Below are positions 34,378-43,817 of a DNA stretch of 64,000 bases, in pieces; position 1 is the stretch's first letter, and each line of letters opens with the position of its first letter. The translations under genes and the position numbers were made by a program. The notes under the pieces are model-generated. The model ran no database searches. It saw only the letters and a list, made by a program, of their open reading frames with translations, and was not told where the DNA came from. Location: positions 372,001-436,000 of the forward strand of contig CP064988.1 of the NCBI GenBank assembly GCA_016699855.1, written 5' to 3'. The DNA is from Rhodospirillales bacterium. Lineage in GTDB: Bacteria > Pseudomonadota > Alphaproteobacteria > Reyranellales > Reyranellaceae.

Positions 34378-37037
34378 TAGCGATCACCATCGACGGCCAG
34401 GCGCTCGAGATCGAGCCGGACGCCACGGTGCTCGACGCGATGACGCGGCTGGGCATCGCCGTGCCCGCGCTGTGCCATGACGACCGGTTGCGGCCGGCGG
34501 GCGACTGCCGCCTCTGCATGGTGGAGATCGACGGCGCGCCGCATCCGATGACGGCGTGCACCACCACCGTCGCGGACGGCATGCGCGTGACGACGCGCTC
34601 GGCGGAACTGCTTCATTTCCGCGAAACGCTCCTCGGATGGATGGCGGGCAAGGCTTCGCCGGGCGACGTCGAGCGCTTCCCCGAAAAGCCGCTGCACCGG
34701 GCGATGACGGAGGCCGGAATCGCGCCGGCCGCGGCCGAGACGCCGGATGCCGCCTGCGACCTCTCGCATCCCTATATCCGCGTGGACATGTCGCGCTGCG
34801 TCACGTGCCTGCGGTGCGTGCGCATCTGCGACGAGGTCCAGGGGCAATCCGTGTGGCACGCCGTGAACCGCGGCGCCGACACGCACATCGTTCCCGACTC
34901 CGGAACGACCCTCGGCGCGAGCACGTGCGTGGGCTGCGGCGCCTGCGTCGACACCTGCCCCACCGCCGCGCTCACGGACCGGCGGGCCCGACCTGCATCC
35001 GCGCGTCCGACCCGGACGGTCTGCGTCTACTGCGGCGTCGGCTGCGAGATCGAGGTCGCCACCGCCGGCGGCCGCATCGTCGGCGCCCGGCCGGCGGCCG
35101 ACGCCCCGGTGAACAAGGGACATCTCTGCGTCAAGGGGCGCTACGCGTTCGGGTTCGAGGGCGCGGACGACCGGCAACTGCACCCCATGCTGCGCAACGC
35201 GGCCGGAGGCTGGCGGCGGGCGTCCTGGGACGACGCGCTGGACCGCGTCGCCGCCGAGCTGCGGCGTATCACCGACGCCCACGGCCCCCACGCCGTCGGG
35301 ATCCTCGGCTCGGCGCGCGCGACCAACGAGGACAACTACGTCGCCCAGAAATTCGCCAGGGTCGCGATCGGCACGCACAACGTCGACTCCTGCGCCAGGG
35401 TCTGCCACACCCCCACGGCGGCGGCGATGAAGGCCATGCTCGGCACCGGCGCGGCGACGAACTCGTTCGACGACATCGAGCGCGCCGCCACGATCCTCGT
35501 CGTCGGCGCCAATCCAACCGACAACCACCCCGTCGTCGGCGCCCGGATACGGCAGCGGGCCGGCCGCGGCGGCGCCAATCTGATCGTCGTCGACCCCCGG
35601 CGCACCGAGCTCGCGGCGGTCGCGACGATCCACCTGGCCCCCCGGCCCGGCACCAACATCCCGCTATTCAACGCGCTGGCCCACGTGGTCGTGGCGGAGG
35701 ATCTCGCCGACGGCGACTTCGTCCACGAGCGCGTCACCGAATGGGACGAGTTCCAGGCCCATGTCTCAGGCTGGACACCGGAGCGCGCCGCCGCGATCTG
35801 CGGCGTGCCGGCCGACGCCATCCGCGCCGCCGCCCGTCTCTACGCGACGGCGACGCCGTCGATGTGCCTGCACGGGCTCGGCGTCACCGAGCACGTCCAG
35901 GGGACGGAGGGCGTCATGACGCTCGTCAACCTGGCGCTGATCACCGGCAACATCGGAAGGCCGGGAACGGGCATCAATCCCCTGCGCGGCCAGAACAACG
36001 TCCAAGGCGCGGCGCACATGGGCTGCGATCCGTCCATCCTCACCGGCTCGGTCGCGATTCCCGAGCGCCGCGGGCTTTTCGAGCGCGTCTGGGGCACGAC
36101 GTTGTCGGACGTCCACGGCCTCAACCTGCTCGCGATGGTCGACGCGGCGGCGGCGGGCGATCTCAAGGCGTTGTGGGTCGTCGGATACGACATCTACCTC
36201 ACGCTCGCCAACGAGCCGGCCACGCGGCGGGCGCTCGAGCGTCTCGAGCTGGTGGTCGTGCAGGACCTGTTCCTCACCGAGACCGCCGACGCGTTCGGCC
36301 ACGTGTTCCTGCCGGCGACGTCGGTGTTCGAAAAGGACGGGACGTTCATGAACGCCGAGCGCCGCGTCCAGCGCGTGCGCGCGGCGCTGCCGCCGGCCGG
36401 CGAGGCGCGCCACGACTGGCGGATCCTCGCCGATGTCGCCGCCCGCCTCGGCCGCGGCGACGCCTTCGCGTTCACCTCGGCCGAGGACATCTGGAACGAG
36501 ATCCGCCAAGTGTGGCCGGAGGGCGCCGGCATCGACTACCGCCGCCTCGACGAGCGCGGCCTCCAGTGGCCCTGCCGTGACGCCGCCGACCCCGGCACGA
36601 CGATCCTCCACGCCGCCTCGTTCGCCCGCGGCCGGACGGCCGCGCTGCGCCGCATCGACTACGCGCCGACGACGGAGACGACGGACGCGGCGTTTCCGTT
36701 CATGCTGACGACCGGCCGCGACCTCTACCAGTTCAACGCCGGGACGATGACGATGCGGACCCGGAACGTCGAGCTGCGCCCGTCGGACACGATCGACGTG
36801 GCGCCGGTGGACGCGGAGCGCCTCGGCATCGGCACCGGCGACCGCGTGCGGGTCCGCAGCCGGCACGGCGTCGCGATCCTGCCCGCGCGCGTGACGGACG
36901 CCGTGAAGCCCGGCGAGGCGTTCGCCACGTTCCACGTCGCGGCGACGTTCCTGAACCGGATCACCGGGCCGCGACGCGACCGCATCACGCTGGCGCCCGA
37001 GTACAAAGTGACTGCGGTCGCGCTGGAGCCGGCCTAG
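34374..37037 (+). CDS. fdhF: formate dehydrogenase alpha subunit, molybdenum/tungsten bis-MGD type
   Basis: An 887-residue enzyme oxidising formate to CO2. Order of domains: [2Fe-2S] ferredoxin (about 1-80; CHDDRLRPAGDCRLC), NuoG-like His/Cys segment, two [4Fe-4S] clusters (about 135-205; CVTCLRCVRIC and CVGCGACVDTCP), the Fe4S4 MoCo cluster (CVYCGVGCEIEV, then NKGHLCVKGRY) and the molybdopterin domains. The active-site ligand is Cys344 in SCARVCHTP, at the position of selenocysteine in E. coli FdhF. No beta/gamma subunit or fdhD gene is adjacent. The ATG overlaps the glk stop; the 3' end overlaps the convergent monooxygenase gene by four bases. Confidence 0.92.
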   Translation: MIAITIDGQALEIEPDATVLDAMTRLGIAVPALCHDDRLRPAGDCRLCMVEIDGAPHPMTACTTTVADGMRVTTRSAELLHFRETLLGWMAGKASPGDVERFPEKPLHRAMTEAGIAPAAAETPDAACDLSHPYIRVDMSRCVTCLRCVRICDEVQGQSVWHAVNRGADTHIVPDSGTTLGASTCVGCGACVDTCPTAALTDRRARPASARPTRTVCVYCGVGCEIEVATAGGRIVGARPAADAPVNKGHLCVKGRYAFGFEGADDRQLHPMLRNAAGGWRRASWDDALDRVAAELRRITDAHGPHAVGILGSARATNEDNYVAQKFARVAIGTHNVDSCARVCHTPTAAAMKAMLGTGAATNSFDDIERAATILVVGANPTDNHPVVGARIRQRAGRGGANLIVVDPRRTELAAVATIHLAPRPGTNIPLFNALAHVVVAEDLADGDFVHERVTEWDEFQAHVSGWTPERAAAICGVPADAIRAAARLYATATPSMCLHGLGVTEHVQGTEGVMTLVNLALITGNIGRPGTGINPLRGQNNVQGAAHMGCDPSILTGSVAIPERRGLFERVWGTTLSDVHGLNLLAMVDAAAAGDLKALWVVGYDIYLTLANEPATRRALERLELVVVQDLFLTETADAFGHVFLPATSVFEKDGTFMNAERRVQRVRAALPPAGEARHDWRILADVAARLGRGDAFAFTSAEDIWNEIRQVWPEGAGIDYRRLDERGLQWPCRDAADPGTTILHAASFARGRTAALRRIDYAPTTETTDAAFPFMLTTGRDLYQFNAGTMTMRTRNVELRPSDTIDVAPVDAERLGIGTGDRVRVRSRHGVAILPARVTDAVKPGEAFATFHVAATFLNRITGPRRDRITLAPEYKVTAVALEPA

Positions 37038-38701
37038 CGCCCGCCCCGGCGCGGCGGCCTACGACAGCGCGACAGCTCGCGGTAGCCGTCGGCCGCGACG
37101 GCGTCGCAGCGCGCGCGGTAGGCCGGCGCGCTGCCGCTGTAGCGCGCGATCGTGCGCACCTGCTTGCCGTCGACGTTGGTGTTGATGCCGGTCATCCACG
37201 AGTTGACCTCGTTGGACAGCAGCCCGACGCCCAGGGACTTGACGTGGTCGGTCCACGACTGCACGCCGGCCGGGGTCGCCTCCAGGCAGGTCAGACCGTG
37301 GTCGCGCGCGTGGCGCAGCAGGCCCGTGACCCAGTCGACATTGTACTCGATGCTGCGCGGAATGTTGCCCAGCGCGGTGTGCGGCCCCACCAGCATCATC
37401 ATGTTGGGGAAGTCCTCGACCATCACGCCCAGATAGGTGCGCGGCCCGCCCTTCCATTTGTCCTTCAACCGCAGGCCGCCGGCGCCGCGCAGATCGATGC
37501 GGTCGAAGCTGCCGGTGACGGCGTCGAAGCCGGTCGCGTAGATGATGATGTCGAAATCGTACGCGGCTTCGCTGGTCTCGATGCCGGCTGGCGTGATCCG
37601 TTCGATCGGCGTCTCGTTGATGTCGACCAGCTTCACGTTGGGCTGGTTGTAGACCTCGTAGTAGCGCGTCTCCAGCGGCACGCGCCGCGTCCCGAATCCG
37701 TGGTTCTTCGGAATCAGCTTCTCGGCCACGGCCTGGTCCTTCACCCGCTGACGGATCTTGCGGGCGACGAAATCCGAGACGGCGGCGTTGGCCTTCCGGT
37801 CGGTCAGTATGTCGCGGAAATTGCCCTGCCAGATGCCGAATCCGGGCGAGGCGTAGAGATGCTCGAAGAACGCCTCGCGCTCGGCGTCCGACACCTCGAA
37901 CGTGCCGCGCGGATCGGGCGTGTGCAGGAAGCAGGCGAACGTCTCCTGGCAGCGCTTGAACATCTCGGGATAGCCGGCCCGTATCCGCGCCATCTCCTCC
38001 TTGTCGATCTTCGCGTTGTGCAGCGGCGCGCACCAGTTCGGCGTGCGCTGGAAGATCGTCAGGTGCCCGGCGGTCTTGGCCACCTCCTGGATGGTCTGCA
38101 CTCCCGTGGCGCCCGTTCCGATCACCGCCACCCGCTTGCCCTCGAAGCTCACGGGCTCGTGCGGCCACAGGGCGGTATGGAAGGACCGGCCCTTGAACGA
38201 CTCCACCCCCGCGATGCGCGGCATGGTCGGTGCCGACAGCGGCCCGATGGCGGTGATCAGGAAGCGCGAACGGAAGCTGTCGCCGCCCTCCAGCGTCACC
38301 TTCCACGTCCGGGTCGCGTCGTCGTAGTGCGCCGCCGCGACGCGGCTGCGGAACTGGATGTCCCGGCGGAGGTCGAACTTGTCGGCGACGTGGTTGAGGT
38401 AGCGCAGCGTCTCGGGCTGGCCGGCGAAATGTTCGGACCAGTCCCACTCGTCGAGCAGCTCCCGCGAGAACGAGTAGCCGTAGGAGTAGCTCTCCGAGTC
38501 GAATCGCGCGCCGGGATAGCGGTTCCAGTACCAGGTGCCGCCGACGCCGGTGCCGGCCTCGAACACGCGCACGCGCAGCCCCAGCTCGCGCAGCCGCAGG
38601 AGCTGGTACATCCCGGAGATGCCGGCGCCGACGATGATCGCGTCGTAGTCGAGGTCCGACGCCGCTTGCGCGGCCGCCCGGGTTTCAGACGAGGTTGTCA
38701 T
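37034..38701 (-). CDS. flavin-containing (Baeyer-Villiger type) monooxygenase
   Basis: A 555-residue FAD/NADPH enzyme that inserts oxygen into ketones or oxidises heteroatoms. It has the FAD Rossmann motif VGAGISG at 24-30, GGTWYWNRYPGARFDSESYS at 54-73, the BVMO fingerprint FKGRSFHTALWP at 169-180, the NADPH motif IGTGATG at 194-200 and IIYATGFDA further on. It closely resembles the frameshifted gene at 12346-14018 and serves as its intact reference. It is upstream-adjacent to two acyl-CoA dehydrogenase genes on the same strand (48-base gap), suggesting a shared catabolic pathway of unknown substrate. Confidence 0.92.
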   Translation of the reverse strand: MTTSSETRAAAQAASDLDYDAIIVGAGISGMYQLLRLRELGLRVRVFEAGTGVGGTWYWNRYPGARFDSESYSYGYSFSRELLDEWDWSEHFAGQPETLRYLNHVADKFDLRRDIQFRSRVAAAHYDDATRTWKVTLEGGDSFRSRFLITAIGPLSAPTMPRIAGVESFKGRSFHTALWPHEPVSFEGKRVAVIGTGATGVQTIQEVAKTAGHLTIFQRTPNWCAPLHNAKIDKEEMARIRAGYPEMFKRCQETFACFLHTPDPRGTFEVSDAEREAFFEHLYASPGFGIWQGNFRDILTDRKANAAVSDFVARKIRQRVKDQAVAEKLIPKNHGFGTRRVPLETRYYEVYNQPNVKLVDINETPIERITPAGIETSEAAYDFDIIIYATGFDAVTGSFDRIDLRGAGGLRLKDKWKGGPRTYLGVMVEDFPNMMMLVGPHTALGNIPRSIEYNVDWVTGLLRHARDHGLTCLEATPAGVQSWTDHVKSLGVGLLSNEVNSWMTGINTNVDGKQVRTIARYSGSAPAYRARCDAVAADGYRELSRCRRPPRRGGR

Positions 38702-38749
38702 CTATCGTCGCTCCTCACGCTCCAGACGCCCGCGGCCGGCGCGCGCGGC

Positions 38750-40005
38750 TCAGGACACGGTGTTGCGCGGCACGTCCCGGAATGGCCGGTCGGTGTCGAC
38801 GCTCGGTTCCTTCGGCATGCGCAGCACGCGCTCGGCGATGATGTTGCGCTGGATCTCGTCGGTGCCACCGGCGATCGACACCGCCGGCACCGAGACCAGG
38901 ATCTCGGCGATGACGCCGTCCATCGGGCTGTCCTCTCCGGTCAGCATCGAATCGGCGCCCGAAAGCAGCGTGTGCACCCGCGCCGCCGAACGCGCCACAT
39001 GGCTGGCCACCAGCTTGCCGAGCGAGCCTTCCGGGCCCGGCGGCCGGCCGAGCGCCTGCGCCGCGCGCGCGCGCCGCGCCGTCCACTCCGCCGCCTTCGA
39101 CATCGTGAACAGCTTCGCGATCTCCTGCCGCGCCACCGGATCGTCGAGCTTGCCGGCGGCCCGGGCGCGCTCCATGACGAGGTCGACGCGGCCGGCGCGC
39201 TGCGGATACCACTTGTAGGGCTCCATCGTCGTCGCGATCTCGACGCGCTCCTCGTCGTAGGCGCGGCCCTTCCGCTCGCCGCCCATCCTTCCGCCGCGCA
39301 GCCCGTCGGCGCCGCGGCGTTCGTTCATCAGGGTCGTGGTCGCGACCTCCCACCCTTGCCGACGTCCTCGACCAGGAACTCCGGCTCGACGATGGCGTCG
39401 GTGAAGAACACCTGGTTGAACGAGGCGTGCCCGTTCATCTGCCTCAGCGGATGCACCTGCACGCCGGGCTGGCGCATGTTGATGATGAAGTACGACAGGC
39501 CCTTGTGCTTGACCGCGTCCCAGTCGGTGCGGGCCAGCAGCAGGCCCCAGTCGGCCTTGTGCGCGCTGGTGTTCCACACCTTCTGGCCGTTGATCACCCA
39601 GACGTTGCCCTTGCGCTCGGCGCGCGTGACGGCGCCGGCGAGGTCGGAACCGCTGCCGGGCTCGCTGAAGAGCTGGCACCACGTGTCCTCGCCGGTGAGG
39701 ATGCGGCGCAGGTACTTCTGCTTATGCAGGTCGGTGCCGTGGGCAAGGATCGTCGCGGCGGCCAGCGTGCGGATGCCGGCCTTGGCGACGCCGATGGCGC
39801 CGACGCGGTCGAACTCCTCCTCGATCGCCGGCACGAGCCCGACCGGCAGGCCGCGGCCGTACCATTCCTTCGGCCAGTGGGGCACGCCCCAGCCCGAATC
39901 GGCCAGCTTGTTGCGCCACTCCACCAGCCCGAGCGCCGGGTTCCAATTGGCCTCGAGCCAGGCGCGGGCATCGGCGCGGACTGAGTCTTCGGTATGTTCG
40001 GTCAT
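38750..40005 (-). pseudogene. acyl-CoA dehydrogenase, one frameshift
   Basis: The N-terminal ~215 codons (start ATG 40005; WLEANWNPALGLVEWRNKLA, FSEPGSGSDLAG, VINGQKVWNTSAHKADW) and the C-terminal half (WEVATTTLMNERRG, SIAGGTDEIQRNIIAERVLR) are in adjacent frames. The switch is near 39350-39355, where GGGTGG probably lacks one base (GGGCTGG), giving VGKGWEVATTTL when repaired. The joined ~418-residue protein has all FAD- and substrate-binding segments. With the next upstream gene it forms an acyl-CoA dehydrogenase pair such as those used as heteromers in steroid and branched-acid breakdown. Confidence 0.86.
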
Positions 40006-40022
40006 CTTCCGCTCCCCCGCCC

Positions 40023-41153
40023 TCAAGCCGCCCAGTTCCGCATCATCAGCTCGCGATGATGCGTGGCGTCGCCGAGGAACGCCTCCGAGCTCTTCGCCCG
40101 CTTGAACCAGAGATGCGTGTCGTTGTCCCAGGTGAAGCCGATGCCGCCGTGGATCTGGATGGCGTGGATCGCCGTCTGGAGATAGGCGTCCGAGGCGCAC
40201 GCCTTCGCCAGCGACGCGACCGCCGGGAGGTCGTCGTCGCCCTCGTCCACGGCCGCCGCGGCGTAGTACGCCGCCGACTTCGCCAGCTCGACGTCGACCA
40301 GCATGTCGGCGGCCTTGTGCTTCAACGACTGGAACGAGGCGATCGGCCGGCCGAACTGCATGCGCATCTTGGCGTAGTCGATGGCCGCCTCGCGCAGCTT
40401 CTCGGCGCCACCCGCCATCTCGTTGGCCAGCAGCACCGACGCCTGGATCATCGTCCGCGCGAAGGGCGCCGCGGCGGCGCCGACCTCGCCCAGCGGCGTC
40501 GCCACGACGCCATCGAACCGCAGCCGCGCCAGCCGGCGGGTCGCGTCCATCGATTTCAACCGCTTGCGCTCGAGGCCCGCGGCGTCGCCCTGGACGGTGA
40601 ACAGCGACAACCCCGCCTCGCCGGTCGAGCCGGGCTTGCGCGCCAGCACGACGATCAGGTCGGCCGTGTGCCCGTCGAGGACGAAGCTCTTCACGCCATC
40701 CAGCTTGTACGCGCCGCCGGCCTCCGTCGCCGTCGTCGCCACGGCGCCGGCGTCCCAGCGTCCGTCATCCTCGGTGAACGCCAGGGTCGCGATGGTGTCG
40801 CCGGCGGCGATTCCCGGCAGCAGATCGGCCTTCTGGGCCTCGGTGCCGGCGTTGAGGACCGCGTTGGTCGCGAGCGCCGCGGTGGCGAAATACGGCGCGC
40901 ACAGCAGCGCCCGGCCCGCCTCCTCCATCACGATCGCCAGTTCGGCGCAGCCGAACCCCTGGCCGCCATAGGCCTCGGGGATATGGACAGCGGTCAGGCC
41001 AAGCTCCTGGTTGAGCTTTTTCCAACCTTCGCGCTCCCAGCCGGCGTCGGTCTCGATCAGGCGTCTGACCTCCGTGGTCGGCGACCGGCCTTCCAGGAAC
41101 CGGCGGAGCCCCGTCCGGAACTCCTCCTGCTCGCTCGTGAAACTGAACCGCAT
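40023..41153 (-). CDS. acyl-CoA dehydrogenase
   Basis: A 376-residue FAD enzyme introducing a double bond into an acyl-CoA. Segments seen are HIPEAYGGQGFGCAELAIVM near 57-76, TLAFTEDDGRWDAG, MQFGRPIASFQSLKHKAADM and AIQIHGGIGFTWDNDTHLWF. It is shorter and less canonical in the middle than the downstream partner (no clear FxxSEPxxGSD), as is usual for one half of a heteromeric pair. It starts at 41153 and is followed 17 bases later by the frameshifted dehydrogenase. The GrdB-like gene lies 104 bases upstream on the same strand. Confidence 0.88.
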   Translation of the reverse strand: MRFSFTSEQEEFRTGLRRFLEGRSPTTEVRRLIETDAGWEREGWKKLNQELGLTAVHIPEAYGGQGFGCAELAIVMEEAGRALLCAPYFATAALATNAVLNAGTEAQKADLLPGIAAGDTIATLAFTEDDGRWDAGAVATTATEAGGAYKLDGVKSFVLDGHTADLIVVLARKPGSTGEAGLSLFTVQGDAAGLERKRLKSMDATRRLARLRFDGVVATPLGEVGAAAAPFARTMIQASVLLANEMAGGAEKLREAAIDYAKMRMQFGRPIASFQSLKHKAADMLVDVELAKSAAYYAAAAVDEGDDDLPAVASLAKACASDAYLQTAIHAIQIHGGIGFTWDNDTHLWFKRAKSSEAFLGDATHHRELMMRNWAA

Positions 41154-41257
41154 TCCATTGTCCTCCCGCCGGTCACTCTAGGCCGGATGGATTCGGCTCG
41201 GGAAGCCGCCGCGCGGCATGGCGGGGCGCAGCCGACGCATGGCGCGGTCCCGTCCGC

Positions 41258-42133
41258 TCACCCCTCGGCCAGACGCCGGTCCTCCTCGGTCTGGTACTGC
41301 GGCGTCGTGTCCCGCGGCATCCGGGTGTCGCCGCCGTCGGACGCCATCGCCGAGGCGCGCCACGCGCCATCGGAGTCCCAGCTTCCGGGAAGCGCCACCA
41401 TCGCGCCCGGCGTGGTGACGCCGTGCAGCGCCTCCAGCGCGGCGCGGACGACGCGGTACTGGTCCGCCCGGTCGCGCGGCTTGCCGGCGCTGTGACCGAG
41501 CGGATAGTCGACGAACACGGCGCGCGGCGGCGCGCCAGCCTCGAGGATGTCGCGGGCGCTGCCGAGGCAGACCGTCGCGATGCCCCGCGCTTCGAGATGA
41601 CGTGCGGCCAGACTCACGGTCTGGTGGCAGACCGGTCACATGGGCAAGAGCAGCGCGACGTCCACGCCTTGAGCGACGAACGCCGTCTCGATGGCCGGTA
41701 TCAGTTCCTCGCGCACCCGTCGCTGCGAGTAGATGCCGCCCATGCACGAGACGAACTCGTCGGCCAGCGCGCCGACCACGTCCTCCTCGCGCAGCCGGCG
41801 CAGCGCCCCGACCGGTACGAGGCAGTCCGGATCCCGCCGCGCGTCGACGAGGTAGTTCTCGGTGATGTGCGCGAAGCGCAGGCGCGCCGGGTCGACGTCG
41901 GCCGGAACCAGCCGGATCGACGCGTCGTCCTTGTAGTGGAACGCCTTCTGGCCGGCGACGTAGCAGCCCGACGTCGTCAGCACGCCCAGCCGCGATTCGG
42001 CGAGCGGCTTGCGCGGCGATGTGAGCGTCGGCTCGTCATCGGCGGCGTACCATCGGTACGGCGCGTAGCCCAGACTTGCGTAGCGCCTCGTGATCGCGTC
42101 GATATAGCGGACGCCGTCACCCGTGCCCTCCAT
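41258..42133 (-). CDS. GrdB/PrdB-family (glycine/sarcosine/betaine/proline reductase selenoprotein B-like) protein with in-frame TGA, probable selenocysteine
   Basis: From ATG 42133 (AGGAGGG four to six bases upstream) the frame stays open to TGA at codon 166 (41636-41638). It then continues without any shift to TGA-free sequence ending at 41258, 291 residues in all. Around the codon the protein reads LLLPM-U-PVCHQTVSL, a UxxC redox motif in the position where homologues of this family carry Cys or Sec. Typical family segments flank it on both sides: CYVAGQKAFHYKDD and ARLRFAHITENYL before, RHLEARGIATVCLGSARDI and FVDYPLGHSAGKP after. A SECIS-like hairpin follows the TGA. It lies upstream of an acyl-CoA dehydrogenase pair. 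Without selenocysteine insertion only a 165-residue fragment lacking the active site would be made. Confidence 0.82.
41603..41629 (-). promoter_or_regulatory. SECIS-like hairpin directly after the in-frame TGA
   Basis: On the minus strand the stem CCAGAC/GTCTGG (6 bp, perfect) closes a five-base loop CGUGA. Below it a 2x2 internal loop and a further stem UGC/GCA extend the hairpin. The apical loop begins 18 bases after the UGA (17-base spacing) and has G at its second position. Both agree with the bacterial SECIS rule of a small loop with an early G about 16-37 bases past the UGA. A competing hairpin closer to the UGA (CGGTCT/AGACCG, 41617-41634) shares bases with it and is less suitable. Confidence 0.65.
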
Positions 42134-42401
42134 TGAACCCTCCTGCGAAACAACCCGTCGGCCGGCCGGTTCGACATATACACCACCGGGCGAATGGACG
42201 TATGGTGTCGGCGCGCCGACGAACATTCGATGCCGGCGCGACGCGACCGGAGCGACCCGCGAGGATAGCGGCCCGTTCCCAGCGTTTATTCCAGAGACGT
42301 GCAGACGACGGCCCCGCCGACGGCGCCCGCGGATCGCATCCGTGGCGCGGCACGCGCGCGCGCCGGTCCATCGTCCCGTCGGTATCCCGCAGGAGAGCCC
42401 T

Positions 42402-42734
42402 ATGGCGAGCACCAAAACCACCACGAGCATGTGGAACACGCATAAGCCCCGCATCTACGCCCTGGCCGTCGGCCTGGTCGCCGGCCCCCTGATCAGCAAC
42501 ATGCTCGGCTGGCAGGTCACGGCGAGCGCCGCCAAGGCGCAGACCGCCAAGGGCCTCGTCGAGCAGCACGCCACCTACTGCGCGGCGCGCGCCCGCGCCG
42601 AGGTGCCCGAAACGGCAAAGTTGGACTGGAACGCGCGCGACGCGCTCGCCAAGAAGTGGGCCAAGCTGCCGGGCGCCACCGAGGAGCCCAGCTACGACGT
42701 GACGAGCACCTGCGCCCAGAAGCTCGCGGGCTAA
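42402..42734 (+). CDS. small membrane-anchored hypothetical protein
   Basis: A 110-residue protein with one hydrophobic segment (about residues 16-34; IYALAVGLVAGPLISNMLGW) that may be an uncleaved anchor. A ~75-residue soluble part follows, with two or three cysteines (YCAARARAEV and TSTCAQKL). The ATG at 42402 has AGGAG eight bases upstream; the open frame upstream is rejected. It is divergent from the GrdB-like gene (268-base intergenic region). I do not recognise a function; the layout suggests a periplasm-facing protein. Confidence 0.65.
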   Translation: MASTKTTTSMWNTHKPRIYALAVGLVAGPLISNMLGWQVTASAAKAQTAKGLVEQHATYCAARARAEVPETAKLDWNARDALAKKWAKLPGATEEPSYDVTSTCAQKLAG

Positions 42735-42944
42735 GCGACGGCGCTCGCCGGCCGCCGGTCGACGCCGGCGGCCGGCGTGGCGCGCTTCGTAGCGCGAGGG
42801 CGCCTTGCGGAGCGAAATCCGCACGCCCGGTACGCGGTCGGCGCCGCCTTCCGTCCCCGTTCAGCCTTGGCGTTTGCCCGCCGGCTGGCATAATCGCGCC
42901 GCCGCGGCGTCGCCGCGCGACCGACGGGCGACGGGAGACGCGGA

Positions 42945-43817
42945 ATGACGGACGCCGAGTTTGAACAGGCCATCGCCGCGCTCGCGCCGTGGATCGGCCG
43001 CAAGCGTATCGTCGAGGACGAGATCGGCCTGACGGCGGTGCGGCGGATCGCGGGCATGCTCGACCTCGACCCGGACTCCTTCAAGGCCGGCACGACGCTG
43101 CCGCCGCACTGGTTCACGATGTTCTTCGCCGACATCGCGAAGCAGTCGCAGATCGGGCCGGACGGCCACGCCGTGAAGGGTCTGTTCCTGCCGCCGATCC
43201 CGCTGCCGCGCCGGATGGGGGCCGGCCGCCGCGTCCGCGTCGACGGCCGGCTGCGCGCCGCCGAGCCGGCTCGCAAGATCGCCGAGGCGATCGCGATCAC
43301 CCCGAAGATCGGACGCAGCGGCCGCATCGCCGTGCTGACCATGCGGCACACCATCGAGGCCGGCGGACGGACGATCGCCGTCGACGAGTTCGACGCGATC
43401 TACCGCGACGCCGTGCCGGCCGGTCAGAAGACCACGGCGACGGTGCCGACCCCCGCGCCCGACGACCACGAGTGGGAGGACGCGGTCGAGCTGTCGGAGG
43501 TCCTCGTGTTCCGCTACTCGGCGGTCACGTGGAACGCGCACCGCATCCACTACGACGCCGACTACACGCGCGGCGACGAGGGCTACGCCCACACGGTGCA
43601 GAACGGCGGCCTGACGATGCAGCTCATGGTCGACGCCGCGCTCAAGCGCGCGCCCGGCGAGCTGCGCGCCTACACCACGCGGCTGACCCTGCCGCTGTGG
43701 GTCGGCGACACCGCGCGGTTCCGCGGCAAGAGGACCGGCGACGGCCGCGTGAAGGTCTGGGTGGCCGACAAGAACGGCCACCTCAACGGCGAGATGGATC
43801 TGGAGTTCGCGACGTGA
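42945..43817 (+). CDS. MaoC-like hydratase (mesaconyl-C4-/itaconyl-CoA hydratase type)
   Basis: A 290-residue double-hotdog hydratase. The N-terminal FAS1-like dehydratase half is followed by a C-terminal half with FRYSAVTWNAHRIHYDADYT, the catalytic R/H segment of this subfamily, and VQNGGLTMQLMVDAAL. The length and the TWNAHRIHYD motif match mesaconyl-C4-CoA and itaconyl-CoA hydratases, which make citramalyl-CoA. It heads an operon with a family III CoA-transferase (GTGA overlap) and a citrate-lyase-like enzyme, which together would activate, hydrate and cleave itaconate or mesaconate to acetyl-CoA and pyruvate. Substrate inferred from context. Confidence 0.85.
   Translation: MTDAEFEQAIAALAPWIGRKRIVEDEIGLTAVRRIAGMLDLDPDSFKAGTTLPPHWFTMFFADIAKQSQIGPDGHAVKGLFLPPIPLPRRMGAGRRVRVDGRLRAAEPARKIAEAIAITPKIGRSGRIAVLTMRHTIEAGGRTIAVDEFDAIYRDAVPAGQKTTATVPTPAPDDHEWEDAVELSEVLVFRYSAVTWNAHRIHYDADYTRGDEGYAHTVQNGGLTMQLMVDAALKRAPGELRAYTTRLTLPLWVGDTARFRGKRTGDGRVKVWVADKNGHLNGEMDLEFAT

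Noticed and set aside
41603..41650. TGA in the GrdB-like gene as a simple pseudogene-forming stop or sequencing error
   Set aside because: The frame is the same on both sides, the codon sits at the redox-active position followed by PVC, and a hairpin with SECIS spacing follows. Random damage would rarely produce all three. It is kept as a selenoprotein candidate.
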